Shown: one piece after another, positions 24,535 through 35,274 of the stretch
Layout: each line of letters opens with the position of its first letter
How positions within the stretch are numbered: position 1 is the stretch's first letter
Assembly (NCBI GenBank): GCA_963277665.1
Contig: OY728125.1
Location: forward strand, 1,714,812,889-1,714,876,888
From: Viscum album
Taxonomy: Eukaryota > Streptophyta > Magnoliopsida > Santalales > Viscaceae
Reading direction: 5' to 3'
DNA length: 64,000 nt
Made by a program: the position numbers and the translations under genes
The notes under the pieces: model-generated
The model's input: only the letters and a program-made list of their open reading frames with translations
Told to the model about the DNA's origin: nothing
Databases searched by the model: none

Positions 24535-26397
24535 CTATTTATTACTATCTATTCCTATTTATTACTAACTATTCCTATTTATTACTAACTATTCCTATCT
24601 ATTACTAACTATACTTATTTATTACTAAATGTTTCTATTTATTACTAACTGTTACTATTTATTACTAACTTTTACTATTTATTACTAACTCTTATTATTT
24701 ATTACTAACTCTTACTATTTATTACTAACTCTTACTATTTATTACAAACTATTACTATTTATTACTAACTATTACTATTTATTACTAATTATTACAAACT
24801 ATTACTATTTATTACTAACTATTACTATTTATTACTAACTATTACTATTTATTACTAACTATTACTATTTATTACAAACTATTACTATTTATTACTAACT
24901 ATTACTATTTATTCCTATTTATTACTATTTATTCCTATTTATTACTGTTTATTCCTATTTATTACTAATTATTACTAACTATTACTAATTATTACTAACT
25001 ATTACTAATTATTACTAATTACTCCTAAGTATTCCTAATTATTCCTAATTATTCCTAATTATTACTAATTATTAGTAATTATTAGTAATTATTAGTAATT
25101 ATTACTAATTATTACTAATTATTCCTAATTATTACCAATTATTCATATTTATTGCTAATTATTCCTATTTATTTCTAATTATTACTAATTATTCCTATTT
25201 ATTTCTAATTATTTCTAATTATTCCTAATTATTAGTATTTATTCGTAATTATCAGTAATTATTCGTAATTATTAGTAATTATTAGTATTTATTACTAATT
25301 ATTACAATTTATTACTAATTATTAACAATTATTCCTAATTATTCCTAATTATTCCTAATTATTACTAATTATTCCTAATTATTCCTATTTATTCCTAATT
25401 ATTACTGATTATTTCGAATTATTACTCATTATTACTAATTATTACTAATTATTACTAATTATTACAAATTATTACAAATTATTTCAATTTATTCCTAATT
25501 ATTCCTAATTATTGTTAATTATTCCTAATTATTGCTAAATATTCCTATTTATTTCTAATTATTCCTATTTATTCCTAATTATTGCAAACTAATGCTAATT
25601 ATTCCAATTTATTAATAATTATTACAATTTATTAATAATTATTCCTATTGCTAATTATTCTTATTTATTGCTAATTATTCCTATCTATTCCTACTTATTG
25701 CTAATTATTCCTAATTATTCCAATTTATTAATAATTATTACAATTTATTAATAATTATTACTCATTATTACTAACTATTACTAATTATTACCAATTATTA
25801 CTAATTATTACTAATTATTAATATTTATTAATAAATATTAATAATTATTACTAATTATTACTAATTATTACTATTTATTACTAATTATTACTAATTATTA
25901 CTAATTATTAATATTTATTAATAAATACTACTAATTATTAATAAATATATATAATTATTAGTATTTATTAATAAATATTACTAATTATTACTAATTATTA
26001 CAATTTATTACTAATTATTACAATTTATTACTAATTATTACAATTTATTACTAATTATTACAATTCATTACTAATTATTACAATTTATTGCTAATTAATA
26101 AAATTTATTACAATTTATTACTAATTATTACAATTTGTTACTAATTATTAAAATTTATTACTAATCATTTCAATTTATTACTAATTAATACAATTTATTA
26201 CTAATTATTACAATTTATTACTAATTATTACAAATTATTACAAATTATTACAAATTGTTACTAATAATTACAATTTATTACAAATTATTACAATTTATTA
26301 CTAATTATTACAATTTATTACAAATTATTACAATTTATTACTAATTATTACAATTTAATACTAATTAATACAATTTATTACTAATTAATATAATTTA
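24535..26397. repeat. Decamer AT array (ATTACTAATT type), left part
   Basis: About 1.86 kb of a 10-bp unit, ATTACTAATT with variants ATTACTAACT, ATTCCTAATT and ATTACAATTT. The first part prefers TATTTATTACTAAC and the last part ATTACAATTTATTACTA, so units alternate in places with a 20-bp higher period. The array resumes after the nested element (44194-44295). It lies between the CACTA-2 leader and its last exon relic, probably within an intron. Confidence 0.95.
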
Positions 26398-28017
26398 TGT
26401 AACACCCCAGGTAAATAAAGAATATGACATTTTCATATTTATCCCTATTTGTGAATAAAATATTAATATGACTTTAAAGGGGACGCTACGCTCGATGGCG
26501 TACCCAACACGCAACAACGAGTTTCTTGGGAATCTTACGTTGCACTCTAATAATATTATTTTAAATGGTAGTTAACATGTAGCCGCTGTATTGGCGGGAA
26601 TGGATAGAAATAACTAAAATATGATTATATATGTTTTTAAATGTTTTTACATTTATCCAATAAAGGATAGAGGCTTAAAATACGGAAAGAATTCAATTTT
26701 AGGCATATATGCCCTAGTTTTCACTAAAGGTTCACTTATCGCCTTTTGATGGCGAACCATCATTAAATATAGTTTTGTTCACTCTTATACATTCTATTTG
26801 ACCAAATAAAACTCTTCTTAAGAATCGGGACATCAAAATTTACTTTGTGTAAATTTTTGGTATCTTTCCGATAATGTTCATTTTTTTAATGAATAGTGTA
26901 AAATGTTGTATTTTAATTCAAAACCTCTTTTTAATCTAATTTATTTATATGATTAGATTATATTTTGAATTGTTTTTAAAGTGAAATTAGAAAATATTTT
27001 TACCATTAAATCCAATAGTGGTCGTTGGAATTAATTTCACTTTGAAATCAGACTTAAACTAGTGTCAATCTTTTGATACTTATTCTTTTACAAAAACACG
27101 CTATTTGCTCTGACAGCGGGAATTAATTATTAAATTAATTAATGTGACTAATATGTTTTGAATTTTGTAAAACGGACTTCATTTTTGAATTCAGAATATC
27201 AAATATAGCTTAGGGTGAAGTTTTGGTATTTTTCTGAAAAACTCCAATTTTTGATGAATAGTGAAACCACTAAGTGGTAATCAAGCAAACTGATTTTTCA
27301 GTTAAATGAAAGTTTACCACTAATGTGTATTGAATTTTGAAAATCCGACATACATGGTTGTCATTAGTATGTAAAATGTGGTTCAATGGGATGAAAATAA
27401 TTTTTTGGTGAATAGTAACTTATTAAGTTTTTAATCGCGATTAGTGGTAATTAGTGTAATTTAAGGTAAAAATGATATTATAAGAATGTGAAAACACCAT
27501 GACACTTGTCCTACACCTATTGGGTGAGTCATGGCCGACCAAGACAAGCCATGGGCCAACTTGGGGACCCCATGGATCCACTTTGGTTGGGAAATGACAT
27601 AAATAACTTTTATTTAATGTAAAAGTAAAATTGACACAAACATGATATGTTTTACTAAAACAATTTTTAAGTAGGGTTATACAAGTCATAATTTTGATTA
27701 TAAATAGTAATTGGAAAGCTAAAAAGATTTCCTACATCACAGTAATTTTTTTATAATTTTTAGACATTAAATAAATTAAATTATTTATGACATCATAATG
27801 ATGCAGTGATGACATCATTATTTAACGATTAAAATAAAATGGAAATATAATGTAATATCTATGAACTACACATGTCCAAAACTTATTGGATGAGTGTATT
27901 TCGAACCCTTATAACCTTATCCACGAATTATATCAATGTGGGACCTTTTAAAACCGAAACACATTTTCAAATAAAGTAATATTTCCTTACTTTCCAAAAG
28001 TGCCCCTCCTCTCCTCT

Positions 28018-28026
28018 TATAAAAGG
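28018..28026 (+). promoter_or_regulatory. TATA box of giant LTR 1
   Basis: TATAAAAGG follows a CCCCTCCTCTCCTCT tract and precedes a C/T-rich region with CACACACTCATC. It is conserved in the other two LTRs and in the solo LTR, which supports it as the U3 promoter. Confidence 0.8.
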
Positions 28027-28725
28027 CCCCCACCTCTACCTCTTTTCACACACTCATCAAGCCTATGGCTCGGCCAACCACTGCCCATTTACTCTCTCTC
28101 CATCCCTCTCCTCATCCTAGAGGATTCCCTTTGGGCAGAATCCTTTCAAAGGAAGCCTTTAGGCTCAAATCAAAAGGAGTTACACTTTTAAAGGTAATTC
28201 TTTCTCTCATGTTCATTTGTTTTATTTTGCTTCTCCAACCCCCTAAACTCTTTTTATTTATTTTTTTTGTAACAAAAACAGTATCTTAAATATACTAGGA
28301 TGTTGTTATAAGATTTATTCGAGCTACACTCTCACACAACTACATCAAATGGTTAAAGAACATTGTGTTTCCGTGGATGGTGAAATTCTGCCTCCCGAAA
28401 CGATGATTGTTCAATACTCATTTAACACCTTCAAAGGTGGCCATTATGATGTCACTATTTTTATATATGATATATAATATGTTTATGTTTTCCTTATGCT
28501 TCTGTATTTTTCATTTTTGTCTTACATTTATGGCTTCCATTATGGGTATACGCAATATCTTCATTTAAGGAAGTGCGGACTACCGCCCCCTCAAAGTGAT
28601 TTGATTCGTTAAATACCATATGTGGGATGTATAAAGGATGGAAATATGATATTATATATGATATTATACTGAAATTATAATATACCTTTATATCATTATT
28701 ATTCCATTCTATAAAATACGAAATA

Positions 28726-28790
28726 GAAATGAAAGTAGCGTTCATGCGTACGTACGGCTTACCGTCTCCATGAACGGTGCATTTCATTTC
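28726..28790 (+). other. Long hairpin with palindromic loop, LTR 1
   Basis: GAAATGAAA/TTTCATTTC (9 bp) and GTTCATG/CATGAAC (7 bp) stems are separated by a small internal loop. They close a 22-nt loop that begins with the self-complementary CGTACGTACG and ends TTACCGTCTC. It lies about 700 nt downstream of the TATA box, so it would be in the RNA leader. Identical copies are in LTRs 2 and 3, and diverged copies in the solo LTR. Confidence 0.9.
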
Positions 28791-29128
28791 TTACCTCTAA
28801 ATGATTATGTAATGTTATAAATGCATGCATGTAATGGATATATATGACATATATGATATCTACATCATGAATAAAATTCTGGATATAATAAACATTTGGC
28901 CACACGAACAACATGTAATTGTAAGAAGTCCACTTTCGACTTAAGAACCAAATATCGACAAAACAAATATTATTAACTTAAATGATTACATAATGTTTAT
29001 GACATGGTAATAAGTGGTATAAAAGGAATAATGAACTTGAAAAAGGTTCTTAAGGAATTAGAAATTAACTCAAGTTTATTATTCAGGAGATTAAAGAACG
29101 ATCGAGTCAAGTCGGACCCGAGGTAAGG

Positions 29129-29901
29129 GATCCTACAACTCTCTTTCTTTTTAAGTACACTCTTTTATGTCATTTATTTTAAGCTCATCTTTCTTGTTAT
29201 TGGGATGATATTTTATATTAATCCTACTGTAATTTCTATGTTCATGTGATGAGAGACCCTATTCTCTCTCATCAATCCATTTTGGAAGTTTTGAGTGGCG
29301 CCATTAGGCTGCCGAACTTTCGTAAGAGATCTAACTTCTCTCTTTCTTTTTAAGTACTCTCCTTTATGTCACTTCTTTTAAGCTCATCTTTGTAATGTTG
29401 GGGGATGTTCTTTTATATTCCGCTTGCTGTACATTATATTTTAATGTGATGAGATACCCTATTTGATCTCATCAATCCATATTCGGAAGTTTTATGTGGC
29501 GCCGTTAGGCTGCCGAGTTTTCGTGAGGGATTTTTCATCTCACTTTTATTCCCGTGAGATTTATGCTACATTTTCCACAAATTCTATTGAGTGGTGTATG
29601 TACTGCCCATTATTCTACTCTTTGTGTAATATACTTTCGTTTATGAGTATTTACATCAATGATCTATTGTCCTTCTTTCATGGGGTGAATGTTTTGAAAG
29701 ATACCCAAGTCGGTAAGGGAACCTTTCACCCTCCTTTTTTTAAAAGACTTCTTTTGTTGGGTCTTTTAATTTACATATTTTTATGTTGGGATATGTTCTC
29801 ATATATCCTTATTGATGTAAATTATATGTCCATGTGATGAGATACACTTTTTATCTCTCATCAACTCATTTTGATGTGATGCCGTTAGGCTGTCAAGGGA
29901 A
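29129..29901 (+). repeat. Four about 200-bp tandem units within LTR 1
   Basis: Units start near 29129, 29328, 29529 and 29720. Unit landmarks are CTCTCTTTCTTTTTAAGTAC, GTGATGAGA, and GGCGCCRTTAGGCTGCC followed by TTTCGTRAGRGAT. Units 1 and 2 are close; 3 and 4 are diverged. Each unit carries a short hairpin, for example GATGAGAGA/TCTCTCATC in unit 1 and GATGAGAT/ATCTCATC in unit 2. The same units are at 35613-36385 and about 42098-42870. The 124-codon ORF here spans repeat units and has no domain. Confidence 0.8.
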
Positions 29902-31226
29902 CTTTTTAACCCAATTTCAATTTCTTTGGGTTCAACATGTAGTCATTGAATATGTCATCCATTGAATATGTGTGAATGACCTTTTATTGTTTTACACTTA
30001 ATATCCACTTATATTGGGTGTATATATATTTTTCACACATATTTTTGAGATTTATTTGTCCTTAATTTAAGGATACCTTCTTTATAAGGGATTTCATCAC
30101 ATTTGACATTTCTATTGAGGGTTCATTGTTGTTATGCACCAATTCACTCTTATATGGTGTATATACTGTCCTTTGGAGTATTATATCATGAATCCTTTTA
30201 TTCTCATGATATTATAAAGTTCTGACTAAATGTTATTCCTCGATTATTGTATTCAAGTGTCTCTAATTTTGGTAAAACCCCTTTAACCAAAATATCGTTT
30301 CAAATGTTTTAATAATTTGTTCTTATTAATATCCATGTTTTCAAAATTGTTTTAAGGATTTATTTATATTGATATTAATGGTTTAAAATGTTAAAAGCTT
30401 CAAGGTGGTATGGGACACTTTGATTCAAAAATATCTTTATTAAATGTTTTAAATGGTTTTGGAAATGGTTTCTTTTTGAATGGATTCATTATTTCAATAT
30501 CCTAAAATGTTATATTGTGATTGAAATGTGGAAATGTTATGTTTCCTTTATTCATGTTTATGTGATATGATTATGTTATGGTTCTTGGGCATTGTTATGA
30601 AGAATGGGTGGTTCCGTGATAAACTAAGGGCGGGTGAGCCCGATATAGCTCTCCAATGCATTGGGTAACGCGAAGGAGTGAAACGTTAAGGTTTCTCCGA
30701 AGAGATTTAGGGAATATACTGTGATGGGTATTCCAAACGTAACCAAGAGGGTTACTCCCTATGTAAGAATGTTATGAATGACTCAAGTTACCTTTTTGTC
30801 TTATGATTTCTATGATTTATTCATGGTTTGATGAGGTATGAAAGTGCCTTTGTTTTATGGGTAAAGTATGATTTCATTCTTATGTATATATGAACTCATG
30901 TTTCCTTTCCATATTTTTATAACCCTTACTGAGCTTTTTATGCTCATACCAAGTTTTTGAAATGTTTTTCACAGGTCAAGGGAAAGGTACATGATGTGAT
31001 GATAGTGTCAAGGATGTGTCAAGAAAGAATCTGTGTTTAATTTTAAATAGGTTTCCGTTGATGGGAAGAATGAATATTGTCTTTTATGTAACCACTTTGT
31101 TTAAATGTGGAATGTAATGAATGTTTCATGATCTAATTCTCTAAAACTCTAAACCTGAAAAGATCCTCAATGTGTAATCTTGTAGTAACTCAAGATTAAG
31201 TAAGGTTTAAGGCTGGGGCCTTATAG

Positions 31227-31239
31227 TTGGTATCAAAGG
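31227..31239 (+). other. Primer binding site, internal region 1
   Basis: TTGGTATCAAAGG lies one base after the LTR end, close to the initiator tRNA-Met complement (TGGTATCAGAGC). Confidence 0.85.
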
Positions 31240-31429
31240 TCGGTTTAGATAACTTTAGAGGTTAGGGTATTCTTTAAGCATAAGTGACATTACCATAATG
31301 GTTAGGATTTCAGAAAGATTCCTAGTTTTAGATAAAGTGAATGAGTAAGTGTATCTTAGTGTTTACCTTCTTCATTAGTACATGATGGTTTTGTTGATAT
31401 ACTCACATTGACCTTTTTGGTTTTAGTAA

Positions 31430-31591
31430 ATGGCTGGATCTAGCAGGCACCAAAGTGACAATGGGTTTCAAGGAAACTGTGGTGGTTCTCTAATTAAGAT
31501 ACTGGATGAGATGGGGGATTCAATGAGGAATCTCATAGTTGTTCTAAACAAACTATCAAGGAGTCATGATCAACCACTTCAACCTTGGTGA
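31430..31591 (+). pseudogene. Short Gag-like start ORF, internal region 1 (53 aa)
   Basis: The ATG at 31430 opens a 53-codon frame beginning MAGSSRHQSDNGFQG and including SLIKILDEMGDSMRNLIVVL, then TGA. It lies about 200 bp after the primer site, where gag starts, and an acceptor-like TTGGTTTTAG ends three bases before the ATG. The short N-terminus with an amphipathic helix is compatible with a truncated gypsy Gag, but no capsid or knuckle motif follows. It is kept unchanged in the second internal region (37914-38075). It could be a relic kept for packaging or splicing rather than protein. Confidence 0.45.
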
Positions 31592-31823
31592 GTTCTCTAA
31601 TGCATCATGTACGATATGACCAACTCGATGTGGAAATTCAGGTAATAATTATTAAGGTAACCATTAGGGTTTATATGATCCTTACTTTTTAGGTAATTGT
31701 GGGTTACTCTATGATATGATGGAAAATGAAAGGAATGAGACAAACTTGAGGTTAAAATATGTTATGATTATTATTGAAGATTTTATCTCATTTTGGGGAA
31801 TGTTTTAAGAATTATATAGTTTT

Positions 31824-31949
31824 GGAAAAAGGACAACACGCAGACCGTGTGACATCCCGTCGCATCGGACAAAGCTGCGGGAATCGAACCCACAACCAAA
31901 GTGCGACTGGTATTTATCGCCTACCACTGGACTACGTGAAGTCCCTGGT
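31824..31949 (-). mobile_element. tRNA-derived SINE-like insertion, internal region 1
   Basis: The minus strand carries an A box (TAGTCCAGTGG, 31934-31924) and a perfect B box (GGTTCGATTCC, 31890-31880), spaced as in a tRNA promoter. A GC-rich unrelated body (GATGCGACGGGATGTCACAC) and a short T-rich end (CCTTTTTCC) follow. Flanking TAGTTT on both sides may be a target duplication. The 3' half does not fold as a tRNA acceptor, so it is a tRNA-derived SINE rather than a tRNA gene. The plus-strand ORF across it (31774-31992) is a shadow. Confidence 0.75.
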
Positions 31950-32834
31950 TAGTTTGAATGATTCTTTCTGGTTATATGATTTTATGAATTAGGAGTAAGA
32001 TGATTTTGGGTTATTTATGAAAATGATTAACCTATCATTGAGGATATGTGATTAGGTTAATTACTTTTCAATACGGGACTTTAGGAGCAACTGATGTTGT
32101 TTGGAGACAAATGTTACGATTTAACTTGGAAGACTATGTGACTAAATCCTTAAAATGTTTGGGTTTCAATGTTAGATTGGTTTACTTTGAGGAATTTTTA
32201 TGGACAAATTTGTTTATCGAATGGTCCTCGTTGAACTTTGGATTTTGTTGGACAAATTTTGGAGATTAAGAATAGATTTTCTTTTTATAAAGGGTTATCC
32301 TTTTCTGGATTATCTGACCTTGTACTAACCTTTTTGGTTTTGGTTATGGTTAAGGTCTAATTATATGGGAAGTATATAGTTCTCTTTTGTGGATTAGGTG
32401 ATTCTCTAGAAGTTGATTATAGTACTCTTAATGTGAACAAGTCTTCCTAAATACTCGTCTTTTGGAGAAAATATGAGTTTGTGTAAGGAATATAATAAAA
32501 GTTGAAAGTCAATATGATAAGTGATTATGTTTCCTTATGAATAAATTCCTCAATAAAAAGTAACTTAAAACAAAAATGTTGTCTATTAACTTTTCCTACT
32601 GGGGAATCGAATACCGTTTAACCCATCACAAGTTTGTGATTTTCTCATGGTTAACTTTCTCCTAAACATGTTTTCTATCACTCTCCATCAGAACATGACC
32701 CTTTGTTTTTTCCTCCATGTCCATAATTTCAAACTTGGAATCCTAGTATGGGTTAACTCGGGTGACCTTTATACTTATCTCTCTTTATTTTAAAGTGTTT
32801 GTTCCGATGTGGGACTTTCAAGGATGTTTCCAAG

Positions 32835-32881
32835 CGCAATTTTAAAATTGCGAGGATGCAATTCCCAAAAGGGGGGAAGGA
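32835..32881 (+). other. 18-bp palindrome plus polypurine tract, internal region 1
   Basis: A perfect palindrome CGCAATTTTAAAATTGCG (32835-32852) is followed by the polypurine tract AAAAGGGGGGAAGGA (32867-32881) directly before LTR 2. The tract primes plus-strand DNA synthesis in LTR elements; the palindrome's role is unknown. Confidence 0.85.
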
Positions 32882-34501
32882 TGTAACACCCCAGGTAAAT
32901 AAAGAATATGACATTTTCATATTTATCCCTATTTGTGAATAAAATATTAATATGACTTTAAAGGGGACGCTACGCTCGATGGCTTACCCAACACGCAACA
33001 ACGAGTTTCTTAGGAATCTTACGTTGCACTCTAATAATATTATTTTAAATGGTAGTTAACATGTAGCCGCTGTATTGGCGGGAATGGATAGAAATAACTA
33101 AAATATGATTATATATGTTTTTAAATGTTTTTACATTTATCCAATAAAGGATAGAGGCTTAAAATACGGAAAGAATTCAATTTTAGACATATATGCCCTA
33201 GTTTTCACTAAAGGTTCACTTATCGCCTTTTGATGGCGAACCATCATTAAATATAGTTTTGTTCACTCTTATACATTCTATTTGACCAAATAAAACTCTT
33301 CTTAAGAATCGGGACATCAAAATTTACTTTGTGTAAATTTTTGGTATCTTTCCGATAATGTTCATTTTTTTAATGAATAGTGTAAAATGTTGTATTTTAA
33401 TTCAAAACCTCTTTTTAATCTAATTTATTTATATGATTAGATTATATTTTGAATTGTTTTTAAAGTGAAATTAGAAAATATTTTTACCATTAAATCCAAT
33501 AGTGGTCGTTGGAATTAATTTCACTTTGAAATCAGACTTAAACTAGTGTCAATCTTTTGATACTTATTGTTTTATAAAAACACGCTATTTGCTCTGACAG
33601 CGGGAATTAATTATTAAATTAATTAATGTGACTAATATGTTTTGAATTTTGTAAAACGGACTTCATTTTTGAATTCAGAATATCAAATATAGCTTAGGGT
33701 GAAGTTTTGGTATTTTTCTGAAAAACTCCAATTTTTGATGAATAGTGAAACCACTAAGTGGTAATCAAGCAAACTGATTTTTCAGTTAAATGAAAGTTTA
33801 CCACTAATGTGTATTGAATTTTGAAAATCCGACATACATGGTTGTCATTAGTATGTAAAATGTGGTTCAATGGGATGAAAATAATTTTTTGGTGAATAGT
33901 AACTTATTAAGTTTTTAATCGCGATTAGTGGTAATTAGTGTAATTTAAGGTAAAAATGATATTATAAGAATGTGAAAACACAATGACACTTGTCCTACAC
34001 CTATTGGGTGAGTCATGGCCGACCAAGACAAGCCATGGGCCAACTTGGGGACCCCATGGATCCACTTTGGTTGGGAAATGACATAAATAACTTTTATTTA
34101 ATGTAAAAGTAAAATTGACACAAACATGATATGTTTTACTAAAACAATTTTTAAGTAGGGTTATACAAGTCATAATTTTGATTATAAATAGTAATTGGAA
34201 AGCTAAAAAGATTTCCTACATCACAGTAATTGTTTTATAATTTTTAGACATTAAATAAATTAAATTATTTATGACATCATAATGATGCAGTGATGACATC
34301 ATTATTTAACGATTAAAATAAAATGGAAATATAATGTAATATCTATGAACTACACATGTCCAAAACTTATTGGATGGGTGTATTTCGAACCCTTATAACC
34401 TTATCCACGAATTATATCAATGTGGGACCTTTTAAAACCGAAACACATTTTCAAATAAAGTAATATTTCCTTACTTTCCAAAAGTGCCCCTCCTCTCCTC
34501 T

Positions 34502-34510
34502 TATAAAAGG
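34502..34510 (+). promoter_or_regulatory. TATA box of giant LTR 2
   Basis: TATAAAAGG in the same context as in LTR 1. Confidence 0.8.
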
Positions 34511-35209
34511 CCCCCACCTCTACCTCTTTTCACACACTCATCAAGCCTATGGCTCGGCCAACCACTGCCCATTTACTCTCTCTCCATCCCTCTCCTCATC
34601 CTAGAGGATTCCCTTTGGGCATAATCCTTTCAAAGGAAGCCTTTAGGCTCAAATCAAAAGGAGTTACACTTTTAAAGGTAATTCTTTCTCTCATGTTCAT
34701 TTGTTTTATTTTGCTTCTCCAACCCCCTAAACTCTTTTTATTTATTTTTTTTGTAACAAAACCAGTATCTTAAATATACTAGGATGTTGTTATAAGATTT
34801 ATTCGAGCTACACTCTCACACAACTACATCAAATGGTTAAAGAACATACAGTTTCCGTGGATGGTGAAATTCTGCCTCCCGAAACGATTATTGTTCAATA
34901 CTCATTTAACACCTTCAAAGGTGGCCATTATGATGTCACTATTTTTATATATGATATATAATATGTTTATGTTTTCCTTATGCTTCTGTATTTTTCATTT
35001 TTGTCTTACATTTATGGCTTCCATTATGGGTATACGCAATATCTTCATTTAAGGAAGTGCGGACTACCGCCCCCTCAAAGTGATTTGATTCGTTAAATAC
35101 CATATGTGGGATGTATAAAGGATGGAAATATGATATTATATATGATATTATACTGAAATTATAATATACCTTTATATCATTATTATTCCATTCTATAAAA
35201 TACGAAATA

Positions 35210-35274
35210 GAAATGAAAGTAGCGTTCATGCGTACGTACGGCTTACCGTCTCCATGAACGGTGCATTTCATTTC
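35210..35274 (+). other. Long hairpin with palindromic loop, LTR 2
   Basis: Same stem and loop as 28726-28790, unchanged. Confidence 0.9.

Larger units (their letters stand above)
26398..31225 (+). repeat. Giant LTR 1
   Basis: 4828 bp. Contents in order: U3 with an AT-rich region, TATA box at 28018, a C/T-rich possible start region, a splice-donor-like AAAG/GTAATT at 28193/28194, the GTACGTAC hairpin (28726-28790), four about 200-bp tandem units (29129-29901), a GC-richer block (30600-30760) and the end GGGGCCTTATA. By-eye comparison gives about 25 differences from LTR 2. Short ORFs such as 28065-28289 and 29463-29837 recur in all copies but show no domain. Confidence 0.95.

Noticed and set aside
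28065..28289. 74-codon ORF just downstream of the LTR TATA box
   Set aside because: Recurs in all LTR copies but has no domain and crosses the putative splice donor; treated as leader sequence.
29463..29837. 124-codon ORF present in all three LTRs
   Set aside because: Spans the 200-bp repeat units; conservation is explained by recent LTR duplication, not by coding.
31880..31934. tRNA gene on minus
   Set aside because: A and B boxes are present, but the acceptor stem does not pair and an unrelated body follows; SINE fits better.
31774..31992. 72-codon ORF with CGNRTHNQS in both internal regions
   Set aside because: This peptide is the reverse-strand reading of a tRNA-like B box in the SINE, a common false ORF.
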